Positions 1 through 7,287 of a stretch of 12,640 nt of DNA are shown one piece after another; the stretch's first letter is position 1; each line of letters opens with the position of its first letter. A model generated the notes under the pieces. That model saw only the letters and a program-made list of their open reading frames with translations, was not told where the DNA came from and made no database searches. The translations under genes and the position numbers were made by a program. The stretch spans positions 1 through 12,640 of the forward strand of contig JAJXTA010000026.1 of the NCBI GenBank assembly GCA_021784265.1, in the 5' to 3' direction. Source of the DNA: a bacterium (GTDB lineage Bacteria > Verrucomicrobiota > Verrucomicrobiia > Limisphaerales > J093).

Positions 1-1891
1 CTCCCCCATCCTGCGTCTCAGCCGGGCGGGACGGGTCCTCTACGCCAACGAAGCGGGTCAGGCCCTGCTGGCCGGCTTGGGCCATCAAGTGGGCGACTTC
101 GTGGTGGGGGAGTGGCTGGGGCGGCTCGATGCCGCCGTCCAAGGCTCCGGCCGCAACGAGTTCGAAATCACCCTGGGGGAGCGCGTCTTCAGTTTCCTGG
201 TCGCGGCGGTGCCGGAGGCCGATTACGCCAATTTCTACGGGACCGATATCACGGCGCGCAAGCGGATCGAGGCGGAGTTGCGCCAGGCCAACGAGGCCGC
301 CCAGGACGCCAGCCGGGCCAAGAGCGAGTTCTTGGCCAATATGTCCCACGAAATCCGCACCCCGATGAACGCGGTGCTCGGGTTTACCGAACTCCTGGAC
401 CGGCTGGTGCGGGAGCCGCGCCAGCGCCAATACCTGGCCGCCATCACCTCCAGCGGCAAGACGCTCCTGACCCTCATCGAGGACATCCTGGACCTCTCCA
501 AGATCGAGGCGGGCAAGCTGCGGCTGGAGTATGAGCCGGTCTGTTTGCCCCGCGTGATCGAGGAGGTGTGCCACATCTTCTCGGAAAAAGCCGCCACCAA
601 AGGCCTGCGCCTGGCGGCCGAGCTGAGCCAGGACCTGCCCTCCAGCCTGCTCCTGGACGAGGCGCGATTGCGGCAGATCCTCTTCAACACCCTCGGCAAC
701 GCCCTCAAGTTCACCGAACGCGGCCACGTCCTCATCCGGGCCCGGGCTCGCCCCGAACCCACCCAGCCCCCCCGGATCACCCTCGAGCTGGAAGTCGAGG
801 ACACCGGCATTGGCATCGCTCCCACCCAGCAAGAGCACATCTTCGAGGCCTTCTCCCAGGCCAGCGGCCAATCCACCAAGAAGTACGGCGGCACGGGCCT
901 GGGCCTGACCATCACCCGCCGTCTCACCCAGATGATGGGTGGGACCGTGGCGCTGGACAGCGCGCCGGGACGCGGCAGCCGCTTCACGTTTACGTGGCCG
1001 GGCGTCGCGGTGGTGGCCGCGCCCAACCCCTCGCTGCCGCCGCCGGCCGCCACGGAGGAGCCACCCGCGTTCCGACCAGGGCGCATCCTTGTGGTCGATG
1101 ATGTCCCGCTGAACGCCGACTTGCTCAAGGAGATGCTGCGCGACACCCCACTGGACGTGGTGGTGGGCGCCAGTGGCGAGGAGGCGCTGGCACTGGCGCG
1201 CCAGCAGCACCCGGACCTGATCCTCATGGACATTCGCATGGCCGGACTCGACGGCCTGGAGGCGACCGAACGGCTGCGCGCCGATCCCCTCCTCCGTCAC
1301 ATCCCCGTTCTGGCCGTCACCGCCTCCTTGTTCCAGCAGGAGCAGGGCCGCGTGCTGGCGGTCTGTAACGGCCTGCTGAGCAAACCGATTCAGCGCCGCG
1401 ACTTGTTCGCGCAATTGTGCCGCTTTCTGCCCCTGGCCGCCCCCGTCACCGCGCCCGCCCCAGCGATCCCCGAGACCCCGCCGACAGAGACGGCGACGAT
1501 CTTCGAGCCGGCCGCTCCCGCCCGGTGGGGACCGTTGCTCGAACACCTCCACCGGGAGGAACACCAGGTCTGGCCCGCGCTGACCCAAACGCTGGCCGTG
1601 GGCCGGATCCGCGATTTCGCCGCCCGCCTGGGCCAGTGGGGGCGTGAGTTCCAAGCCCCGCCGCTGGCCTACTACGCCACCGCCCTCACCCAGCAGGCCG
1701 AAGCCTTCGACACGGAGCGGTTGAATCAAACCCTGTCCACGTTCCCGGGCTTGATCGCGCAGCTCGAGGCGAGTCGGAACCACCTTGCCCACCCCGCAGC
1801 CGCCGGCAACGAAGCCTCGAGCCGGTCCGCCCCCCGCTACTCAACCCCGGCCTCCGCCCCAGCCGCCAACGCTTCCCTCGTCGCCGTATGA
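1..1891 (+). CDS. Hybrid sensor histidine kinase (PAS-HisKA-HATPase-REC-helical C-terminus), 5' truncated
   Basis: The frame is open from base 2, so the true start lies left of the window. A TTG at 77 is only an internal candidate, because the codons before it already read as a PAS domain (RVLYANEAG-type). Numbering from that TTG: end of PAS to about residue 57, then a short signalling helix. The HisKA H-box SHEIRTP has phospho-acceptor H91 (347-349). The HATPase has an N-box with N208, G1 box DTGIGIA at 242-248 and G2 box GGTGLGL at 271-277. A proline/alanine linker leads to a receiver domain (about 336-450) with acidic pair D341/D342, acceptor D385 (1229-1231) and conserved K436. The last ~120 residues hold a helical domain (about 484-565) and a low-complexity tail. 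The kinase should autophosphorylate at H91 and pass phosphate to its own receiver or to the next gene product. No transmembrane segment is visible; one may lie upstream. It overlaps the next gene by 4 bp. Confidence 0.93.
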   Translation, partial: SPILRLSRAGRVLYANEAGQALLAGLGHQVGDFVVGEWLGRLDAAVQGSGRNEFEITLGERVFSFLVAAVPEADYANFYGTDITARKRIEAELRQANEAAQDASRAKSEFLANMSHEIRTPMNAVLGFTELLDRLVREPRQRQYLAAITSSGKTLLTLIEDILDLSKIEAGKLRLEYEPVCLPRVIEEVCHIFSEKAATKGLRLAAELSQDLPSSLLLDEARLRQILFNTLGNALKFTERGHVLIRARARPEPTQPPRITLELEVEDTGIGIAPTQQEHIFEAFSQASGQSTKKYGGTGLGLTITRRLTQMMGGTVALDSAPGRGSRFTFTWPGVAVVAAPNPSLPPPAATEEPPAFRPGRILVVDDVPLNADLLKEMLRDTPLDVVVGASGEEALALARQQHPDLILMDIRMAGLDGLEATERLRADPLLRHIPVLAVTASLFQQEQGRVLAVCNGLLSKPIQRRDLFAQLCRFLPLAAPVTAPAPAIPETPPTETATIFEPAAPARWGPLLEHLHREEHQVWPALTQTLAVGRIRDFAARLGQWGREFQAPPLAYYATALTQQAEAFDTERLNQTLSTFPGLIAQLEASRNHLAHPAAAGNEASSRSAPRYSTPASAPAANASLVAV

Positions 1892-3027
1892 ACCCCACCG
1901 GCGTCCCCCTGCCCGCCCCCAACGACTCCTTCATCCTGGTGGTGGACGACGTGCCCCATAACATCCAGGTCGTCGGTTCCATCCTGCGCGATGCGGGTTA
2001 CGAGGTCATGCCCGCCACCAGCGGTCCCCAGGCGCTCGAACGCATCCGCTCGAAGGTGCCGGACCTGATGCTGTTGGACCTCATGATGCCGGGGATGGAC
2101 GGCTTGGAGGTGTGCCGCCGGGTCAAAGCCCTCAGCGCCACCGATATCCCCATCATTCTCCTGACGGCGAGCAACGAGACCGAGCACTTGGTGCAGGCCT
2201 TCGCCGCGGGCGCCGTTGATTACGTCACTAAACCGTTCCGGGCGGTCGAGCTGCTCGCCCGGGTGCGGGTGCATTTGGAGCTCAAGCAGAGCCGGGACAC
2301 GTTACACCGGCAAAGCCAGGAGCTGCACGACCTCAACGAGGAGAAGAATGAGGTGCTGTCGATTGTCGCCCACGACCTGCGCAGCCCGCTGCACAACATC
2401 CTGGTGTCGGCCGAGCTGCTGGGGGAGGACCCCAACCTACAACGCCCGCCCGCCGCGGAGATGCTGGGCTTCATCCACCAAGCCGCCGACCACATGCTCC
2501 AGTTGGTCCGCCAGCTCCTGGATGTCGATGCCCTCGAACAAGGCCGGCTTCAGATGCAGCCTGGGGCCTGCTCCCTCGCCGAGCTGGTCGCTTCGGCGGT
2601 GGACAGCCATCGCATCAAGGCCCAGGCCAAACAACAGGCCCTCCAGTTCATCCGGCCCACCGAACCGGTGGTGGCCCTGGTGGACCCCAACGCCACCCTC
2701 CAGGTCGTGGACAACCTCATTTCCAACGCGATCAAATACTCACCACCGGGCAAGGACATTCGCGTGCGCGTCACCCCACGCCAAGGCGCCGTCCGGCTCG
2801 AGGTGCAAGATGAGGGGCCCGGGCTTACCCCGGCGGATCACCAGCGGCTCTTTGGCAAGTTCGCCCGGCTCAGCGCTAAGCCGACCGGGGGCGAAACCTC
2901 GACCGGCCTTGGGTTGTCCATTGTCAAGCGCATGGCCGAAGCCAGCCAGGGCCGGGTCTGGTGCGAGAGCCAGGCCGGTCAGGGGGCGACCTTCATTGTC
3001 GAGTGGCCGGCGGCGGCCGTCGGATAA
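1888..3027 (+). CDS. Response regulator-histidine kinase (REC-HisKA-HATPase)
   Basis: A 379-residue protein with reversed order: the receiver comes first and the kinase second. The receiver (about 14-130) has acidic pair D20/D21, acceptor D64 in LLDLMMPG and K115 in TKPF. A charged, coiled-coil-like linker (about 131-158) joins it to HisKA, with acceptor H162 in the AHDLRSP H-box. The HATPase has N-box DNLISN (N280), G1 DEGPGL at 308-313 and a TGLGLSI G2 box at 339-345. All residues needed for phosphotransfer and ATP binding are present. No transmembrane segment or signal peptide is visible, so it is a cytoplasmic kinase controlled by phosphorylation of its own receiver. The ATG sits inside ATGA with the upstream stop, and no Shine-Dalgarno precedes it, which points to termination-reinitiation and fixed stoichiometry with the upstream kinase. 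Phosphate could flow from the upstream kinase to D64 and so gate H162. There is no output domain, so the final regulator must be encoded elsewhere. Confidence 0.94.
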   Translation: MNPTGVPLPAPNDSFILVVDDVPHNIQVVGSILRDAGYEVMPATSGPQALERIRSKVPDLMLLDLMMPGMDGLEVCRRVKALSATDIPIILLTASNETEHLVQAFAAGAVDYVTKPFRAVELLARVRVHLELKQSRDTLHRQSQELHDLNEEKNEVLSIVAHDLRSPLHNILVSAELLGEDPNLQRPPAAEMLGFIHQAADHMLQLVRQLLDVDALEQGRLQMQPGACSLAELVASAVDSHRIKAQAKQQALQFIRPTEPVVALVDPNATLQVVDNLISNAIKYSPPGKDIRVRVTPRQGAVRLEVQDEGPGLTPADHQRLFGKFARLSAKPTGGETSTGLGLSIVKRMAEASQGRVWCESQAGQGATFIVEWPAAAVG

Positions 3028-3288
3028 CCGCAGGGTGCGCCCGCCGCTTCCCCGGTTGCAGCCCCGATCTTCTTGCGTGAGCCCGGACCTTCCCGGCCGC
3101 GAGCACGAGCCCGCGCAAAACTCCACGATCCCGGTCCGCGCGAAGTTGGTCCTGCGGACGCGGTGATAACGCCGCTTGGCAGTGGCGGAGGCCATCGGGC
3201 AGGAGCATCGCGCCCTCGCCGCTCGGACCGGCGCGGCGTTCGCGGCTCGAACGGACCGGGGCCCCACCAGCCCTGGCACCATCGGGCT
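3028..3288. other. Convergent intergenic region, no gene recognised
   Basis: This 261-bp stretch lies between the stop of the REC-kinase (+) and the stop of the DUF2851 gene (-). Open frames cross it, but none resembles a known family; they are expected in GC-rich DNA. A convergent junction should hold terminators. I found no strong GC-rich hairpin followed by a T-run on either strand, only a 6-bp inverted repeat (GTCCGC at 3134-3139, GCGGAC at 3154-3159) with a 14-nt loop and no U-tract. Termination here may be Rho-dependent. Confidence 0.5.
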
Positions 3289-4812
3289 TCAGCACGGCTC
3301 GGCCGCCTCGCGGGGTTTGGCGTCGCCCGGCACGAGCGTCTGAACGCGTTCCGGCAACGGACACTGCTGGCAAAGGGCGTTGGAACAGTGGCAAAAGTCT
3401 TGCACGAGCTGGAGCAGCCCCTGCTGGGTAGCCGCGGTATGGGGCTGCGGCAGGCGCTCGCCCCCCAGCAAACGCTGGCGGGCCAAGCGCAGGACGGCAT
3501 TGTCCTGCCCCGCGGGCCAAGCCTCGAAGCGTTGCTGGGCCCGGCGCCGCAGGACCTGGTTGCCCCCAGCCCGGGCGCGCACCCAGAGCCAGGGGAGCAA
3601 GACATTGATGGCCAGATCGGTCGCGCGGGGCAACCCCAGGAGCGGCTGGGGACGCGCCAAGCGCGGGGAACGGAGGGTCCAATGCCAGGACCAGAAGTCG
3701 TCCGGCGGGGCTTGGAGGCGGTCAGCCAGGGTGCGCGCCGCGACGCCCGGCGGCAGATCGGTGGTCAACCAAGCCTCCAGGCGCCCTTCCCAGTCGGGCT
3801 CCACCAACCAGTGGGTGGCCAGGGCCAGCCGGCGCTGGGGATGGTTGGCCGGGCGCAACCCGTGGAAACGCCACATCGAGCGGGGCAGGATGGCGTCGGT
3901 GAAACCGTCGGCCTCGCGCCACCAGAGGTCCCACACCCGGCGCAGGTAACTGTCGGTCTCCGGTTGGGCGCGGGTGAGTTCGGCGGGGAGGAGGTTGCCC
4001 ACGCCTAGGAGGCGGGCCTGAAGGGCCAGGGCGGCGGGCGCCGGCGCTTCGGGCGGGGGGAGGAGCCGGGGGAGCAGCCCCGCGAGCCGGCGCATGGGCC
4101 AGACGTTATGCTTGTAGCCCAAGGCGGCGAAAAGGCCTTCGCGGAGGGCCTGGCGCCAGCCGCTCTGGCGGGCGCGCGCTTCGAGTTCGGCGGCCTTGCG
4201 TTCAAAGCGCACCCAGGCGGCCTGGGCCAGCAACTCGAGCAGCGGGCGGGCGGGCAGGGCGCGCAGGGCCGGGGCGCAAGCGCCCACTTGAGCGGGCGGC
4301 AGGTCCGTCTCCGCCCCGCCGGCCAGCCAGTGCTGCAGTTCGGGCAGGGGCGCGTCCAAGGCGGTGTGGAGCGGGAGCGTGGGCAAGGTGACGGTGGCGG
4401 CCCCGCCCGGCTCCCAGACCACGTGCAAGCGGACGTCACGATAGGCGGGATTGTCGGCATGCTGGTGCTGGCGCCAGCCCTCCGGGCGCAGATCGATCTC
4501 GATGTCCCCGACCAGAGCCGGCGACTCGCCCAGTTGCACGATGGCGTGGTGGAAGTCTGGACCCGCCTCCCGGTTGAGAAAGCCCGGGTGAAGAATGGCC
4601 ACCGGCTGGCCGTCCAACGTCCACAGGGCTTCGTGGCGCAGGCGTTGGTGGAGCCAGACCTGCTGGAGCAAGTGCTCGCTGGGGGCGCGGAGGGGGCCCG
4701 TCTCGTGGAGCGCGGGCAACCCCAGGCACTCGGCCCGCCATTGGGCGTAGAGCTGGGGCACGAGGGTGATCACCTTGCCGTTGCTTTTGTCGGGCGGAAG
4801 CGGCAATGTCAA
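3289..4812 (-). CDS. DUF2851 family protein, function unknown
   Basis: A protein of up to 507 residues matching my recollection of the DUF2851 family. Visible signatures are an N-terminal E-x-L-x-x-x-W segment (about 46-53), TLDGQPV then HPGFLN (65-80), GPDF at 84-87, GDIEID at 102-107, a W-x-x-H-x-H stretch at 113-118 with AYRDVRLHVV just after, and a later RPANHPQRRLA motif. D86 and E105, 19 residues apart, have a spacing seen in PD-(D/E)xK-like nuclease cores; that is inference only. The C-terminus has four cysteines (C474, C476, C481, C484) that could bind a metal. No signal peptide or transmembrane segment is seen, so it is probably cytoplasmic. The start is uncertain. TTG at 4812 has no clear ribosome site, and the same bases read TTGACA, a -35 hexamer on the minus strand; GTG at 4773 (residue 14) is an alternative. 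It is a single gene, convergent with the kinase pair and divergent from the protease operon. Confidence 0.85.
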   Translation of the reverse strand: MTLPLPPDKSNGKVITLVPQLYAQWRAECLGLPALHETGPLRAPSEHLLQQVWLHQRLRHEALWTLDGQPVAILHPGFLNREAGPDFHHAIVQLGESPALVGDIEIDLRPEGWRQHQHADNPAYRDVRLHVVWEPGGAATVTLPTLPLHTALDAPLPELQHWLAGGAETDLPPAQVGACAPALRALPARPLLELLAQAAWVRFERKAAELEARARQSGWRQALREGLFAALGYKHNVWPMRRLAGLLPRLLPPPEAPAPAALALQARLLGVGNLLPAELTRAQPETDSYLRRVWDLWWREADGFTDAILPRSMWRFHGLRPANHPQRRLALATHWLVEPDWEGRLEAWLTTDLPPGVAARTLADRLQAPPDDFWSWHWTLRSPRLARPQPLLGLPRATDLAINVLLPWLWVRARAGGNQVLRRRAQQRFEAWPAGQDNAVLRLARQRLLGGERLPQPHTAATQQGLLQLVQDFCHCSNALCQQCPLPERVQTLVPGDAKPREAAEPC

Positions 4813-4829
4813 GCCCGAGAATGTCTGGA

Positions 4830-4847
4830 ACCCACGGCGCGGTGGGT
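4830..4847. repeat. 6-bp inverted repeat in the divergent intergenic region
   Basis: ACCCAC (4830-4835) and GTGGGT (4842-4847) are perfect inverted arms around a GGCGCG loop. It lies just upstream of the DUF2851 start and about 95 bp before the protease start. It could be an operator half-site pair or an mRNA hairpin. There is no following T-run, so it is not an intrinsic terminator. Its function is unknown. Confidence 0.4.
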
Positions 4848-4875
4848 GGCTCCCCGAACCAGCAGCCGGCGTGGG

Positions 4876-4904
4876 ACCGGCGCGGTGCCGGGGCGATCGC
4901 CGGT
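4876..4904. promoter_or_regulatory. Candidate operator: 7-bp inverted repeat upstream of the protease operon
   Basis: ACCGGCG (4876-4882) and CGCCGGT (4898-4904) are perfect inverted arms with 22 bp between arm starts, about two helical turns, as expected for a dimeric regulator. The right arm overlaps a perfect 10-bp palindrome, GGCGATCGCC (4892-4901). The element ends 35 bp before the htrA ATG. Short GC-rich palindromes arise often by chance in this base composition, so confidence is limited. No clear -35/-10 pair was found beside it. Confidence 0.3.
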
Positions 4905-4939
4905 GAACGCGACGCGCAAGCGAGTGTCGATTGTGTTAC

Positions 4940-6325
4940 ATGAGAACGTGGGCAGGGAACCGGGCGCGGGCGTGTCGATGGGCCTGGGCGCCGCTGCTGG
5001 GCGCGCTGGTGGCGGCGACGGCCGGCGCGGGCGAGCCTGACGTACGCCGGGATGCCGCGGTCGAAGCGGTGGCCGGGGTCATGCCCTGCGTGGTGAACGT
5101 GGCCACCGAAACCATCGTGGCGGTGCGCGACCCATTCGAGGGGCTACTGCGTGACTTTTGGGATCCCTACTACCAGCAGCAACGACCCCGCACCCAGTAC
5201 AGCCTCGGCTCGGGCGTCATCATCGACGAGGCGGGGTACGTCTTGACCTGTGAGCATGTGGTCCGCCGCGCCTCCGGCATCTGGGTGCGGTTGGCCGACG
5301 AGGGCGGGGGCAAGGAATACGAAGCCAAGCGGGTGGCCGGCTCGAGCCGGAGCGACATCGCCATCCTGCGCATCCTGGCCCCCAGCGGGACCCGGTTCAA
5401 GGCGGTTCGCTTCGCCCAGGAGGACGATCTGCTCTTGGGCGAAACGGTGCTGGCGCTGGGCAACCCCTTTGGTTTGGGAGGCTCGGTGAGCCGGGGCATC
5501 CTCAGCTCGAAAAGCCGGCGTCCGCCCATCCAGAACCAGCCGTTGGATTTGGCCGACTGGCTGCAGACCGACGCGGCCATCAACCCGGGCAGCAGCGGGG
5601 GGCCGCTGGTGGACCTGCGCGGGCAGTTGATTGGGCTCAACGTGGCGGTCTATCGCGAAGGCCAAGGCATCGGCTTTGCCATCCCGATCAAACGGGTGGC
5701 CGAGGCGCTCTCGGAAGTCTTCTCCCCGGAGCTGCGCCAGCTCTGGTTCGGCGCCCGGGTCCGGCCCGAAGGCAGCGGGCTGCGGGTGGCGGCCGTCGAG
5801 GCGGACAGCCCGGCCCAGCGGGCCGGGTTGCGTCCCGGCGACGTGGTGTTGGGGCTCGATGGCAAGCGGCCCCGCGGCTTCATCGAGTTTAACCAGATGC
5901 TCTTCGCCGCCGGCGACAAACAGCCGGTCAACCTGCTGGTGGACCGGAACGGGGCGCGCGAGACCGTCACGCTCCACCTGGTGCCCGAGGCCAGCGTGTT
6001 CAACGCCAAGCTCATCCGAGACAAGCTCGGCCTGAGCGTGCAGATGCTCACCCCGGACCTGGCGGACCAACTCAACCTGCCCAGCACCGAGGGTCTGCTC
6101 ATCGCCGGGGTGGACCGTGACAGTCCGGCCAGCGCGGTGGGTCTGCGCCGCGGGCACGTCATCCTGGCCGTGGACGGCCAGGCGCCCGACAACCTCATCG
6201 CCGCCGCGCGCATCCTCTACGGGAAGAAGAAAGGGGAAAAGGTCCCGCTGGACATCCTGGTCCAACGCCAGGAAGGGGTGTTTCTCATCCATCAACGCGT
6301 GAGCGTGGAGCTGGCCACCCGATGA
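4940..6325 (+). CDS. HtrA/DegP-like periplasmic serine protease with two PDZ domains
   Basis: The ATG at 4940 gives 461 residues; a TTG three codons upstream is in frame but less likely. The N-terminus has arginines, then a hydrophobic stretch ending in AATAGAGEP, a plausible signal peptide cleaved near residue 30, so the enzyme should act in the periplasm. The trypsin-like domain carries a full triad: H106 in VLTCEHVV, D139 in RSDIAIL and S219 in NPGSSGGP, with the oxyanion-loop glycines intact. The segment between the first strand and the protease core, equivalent to the DegP LA loop, is short. PDZ1 spans about 272-347 and PDZ2 about 360-445; both have the SPA-x-x-x-GL-x-x-G core. Two PDZ domains point to the DegP/DegQ type rather than the single-PDZ DegS type. 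The role is proteolysis of misfolded or unassembled envelope proteins, with the PDZ domains binding exposed C-termini. Its stop overlaps the ABC ATPase start (ATGA), so it is the first gene of the transporter operon. Confidence 0.94.
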   Translation: MRTWAGNRARACRWAWAPLLGALVAATAGAGEPDVRRDAAVEAVAGVMPCVVNVATETIVAVRDPFEGLLRDFWDPYYQQQRPRTQYSLGSGVIIDEAGYVLTCEHVVRRASGIWVRLADEGGGKEYEAKRVAGSSRSDIAILRILAPSGTRFKAVRFAQEDDLLLGETVLALGNPFGLGGSVSRGILSSKSRRPPIQNQPLDLADWLQTDAAINPGSSGGPLVDLRGQLIGLNVAVYREGQGIGFAIPIKRVAEALSEVFSPELRQLWFGARVRPEGSGLRVAAVEADSPAQRAGLRPGDVVLGLDGKRPRGFIEFNQMLFAAGDKQPVNLLVDRNGARETVTLHLVPEASVFNAKLIRDKLGLSVQMLTPDLADQLNLPSTEGLLIAGVDRDSPASAVGLRRGHVILAVDGQAPDNLIAAARILYGKKKGEKVPLDILVQRQEGVFLIHQRVSVELATR

Positions 6326-7287
6326 ACGACGCACCCATGATCGAAGTGCGGCAGTTGACCAAGCGCTATGGCCGCCGCGCCGCCGTCCAGGACGTCTCCT
6401 TCACGGTGGGCCGGGGAGAGATCGTGGGCCTGCTGGGTCCGAACGGGGCCGGCAAGAGCACCACCATGCGAGTGCTGTCCTGTTACATGCCCGCCACCTC
6501 GGGCACCGTGCGCGTCGCGGGGTTTGACGTCTTTCGCCAGGCCGACCAGGTGCGCCGCCACATCGGCTATATGCCCGAGAACAACCCCCTTCACCAGGAC
6601 ATGCGGGTGCGGGAGTATCTCAAGTTCCGCGCCCGGCTCAAGGGCCTGGGCTTCCGGCGGAGCCGGGCCCGGGTGGACGTGGTGCTCGAGCAATGCGGCT
6701 TGCGCGAGGTGAGCCGGCGGATGATCGGCACCTTGTCCAAGGGCTACCGGCAGCGCGTCGGGCTGGCCGATGCCCTGGTGCATGAGCCGGAGTTGATCAT
6801 CCTCGACGAACCCACCATCGGATTGGACCCGCACCAGATCCGCGCCGTCCGCCAACTGATCAAGGACCTCAGCCCCGCCCACACGGTGCTGATCTCCTCC
6901 CACATCCTGCCGGAGATCGAGATGACCTGTCAGCGGGTCTTGATTCTCCACGGGGGCCAGATTCTGGCGGCCGACACGACGGAGAACCTGCAAAAGACCA
7001 TGAGCTGCGGGGGCCAGGTGGTGGCCGAGCTGGCCGGACCGCCCGCGGAGCTCCGGGCCTGTTTCGAGGAGCTGGACGGGGTCGAACGCTACGACGTGGC
7101 CCCGGCCGAGGGCGATTTCTACCGCTGCGCCCTGACGCCCCGGCCCGGGGTGGACTTGCGCCCGCTGGTCTATGAGAAGGCGGTGAGCCGGGGGTGGCGG
7201 CTGCGCGAACTCACTCGCACGCGGCACAGCCTGGAGGACATTTTCGTCCATGTCACCCGCGCCGATCGGGAGGAGGAGAACCCCTGA
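6322..7287 (+). CDS. ABC transporter ATP-binding protein, GldA-like
   Basis: A 321-residue ABC ATPase with all nucleotide-binding motifs: Walker A GPNGAGKST at 39-47 (K45), signature LSKGYRQR at 138-145, Walker B LIILDEP at 158-164 with catalytic E163, D-loop GLDP and switch H194 in SSH. The Q-loop position reads YMPENNPL, with Glu where many ABC proteins have Gln, as I recall for GldA-like ATPases. A C-terminal extension (about 225-321) follows the core, as in ATPases paired with ABC-2 permeases. It powers the permease encoded next. ATG 6322 overlaps the htrA stop and has GGAG at 6307-6310; ATG 6337 (MIEVRQ) is an alternative start that would lose only the first five residues. Gld homologues are linked to gliding in Bacteroidota, but similar sets occur in non-gliding bacteria, so motility should not be assumed. 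Confidence 0.93.
   Translation: MNDAPMIEVRQLTKRYGRRAAVQDVSFTVGRGEIVGLLGPNGAGKSTTMRVLSCYMPATSGTVRVAGFDVFRQADQVRRHIGYMPENNPLHQDMRVREYLKFRARLKGLGFRRSRARVDVVLEQCGLREVSRRMIGTLSKGYRQRVGLADALVHEPELIILDEPTIGLDPHQIRAVRQLIKDLSPAHTVLISSHILPEIEMTCQRVLILHGGQILAADTTENLQKTMSCGGQVVAELAGPPAELRACFEELDGVERYDVAPAEGDFYRCALTPRPGVDLRPLVYEKAVSRGWRLRELTRTRHSLEDIFVHVTRADREEENP
7271..7276 (+). promoter_or_regulatory. Strong Shine-Dalgarno deciding the permease start
   Basis: AGGAGG lies inside the 3' end of the ATPase gene, 10 nt before ATG 7287. It selects that ATG over an in-frame start at 7194, which would add 31 non-hydrophobic residues read out of frame through the ATPase gene. Confidence 0.8.

Noticed and set aside
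3134..3159. GTCCGC/GCGGAC inverted repeat as a terminator between the convergent genes
   Set aside because: A 6-bp stem with a 14-nt loop and no T-run on either side does not fit an intrinsic terminator.
4784..4812. Minus-strand promoter with a perfect TTGACA -35 at 4812-4807
   Set aside because: At 17-bp spacing the -10 reads CAAAAG, matching only three of six consensus bases. It may be chance, though it casts some doubt on the TTG start of the DUF2851 gene.
3073..5040. Plus-strand frames 3073-4008 and 4108-5040 opposite the DUF2851 gene
   Set aside because: The minus strand carries family motifs throughout. The plus-strand frames show none, and the second runs into the protease signal peptide region in another frame.
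5144..6334. 396-residue minus-strand open frame opposite the protease
   Set aside because: It is an antisense shadow of a gene with intact HtrA motifs. Its translation is rich in H, G, Q and P with no recognisable domain, as expected opposite GC-rich codons.
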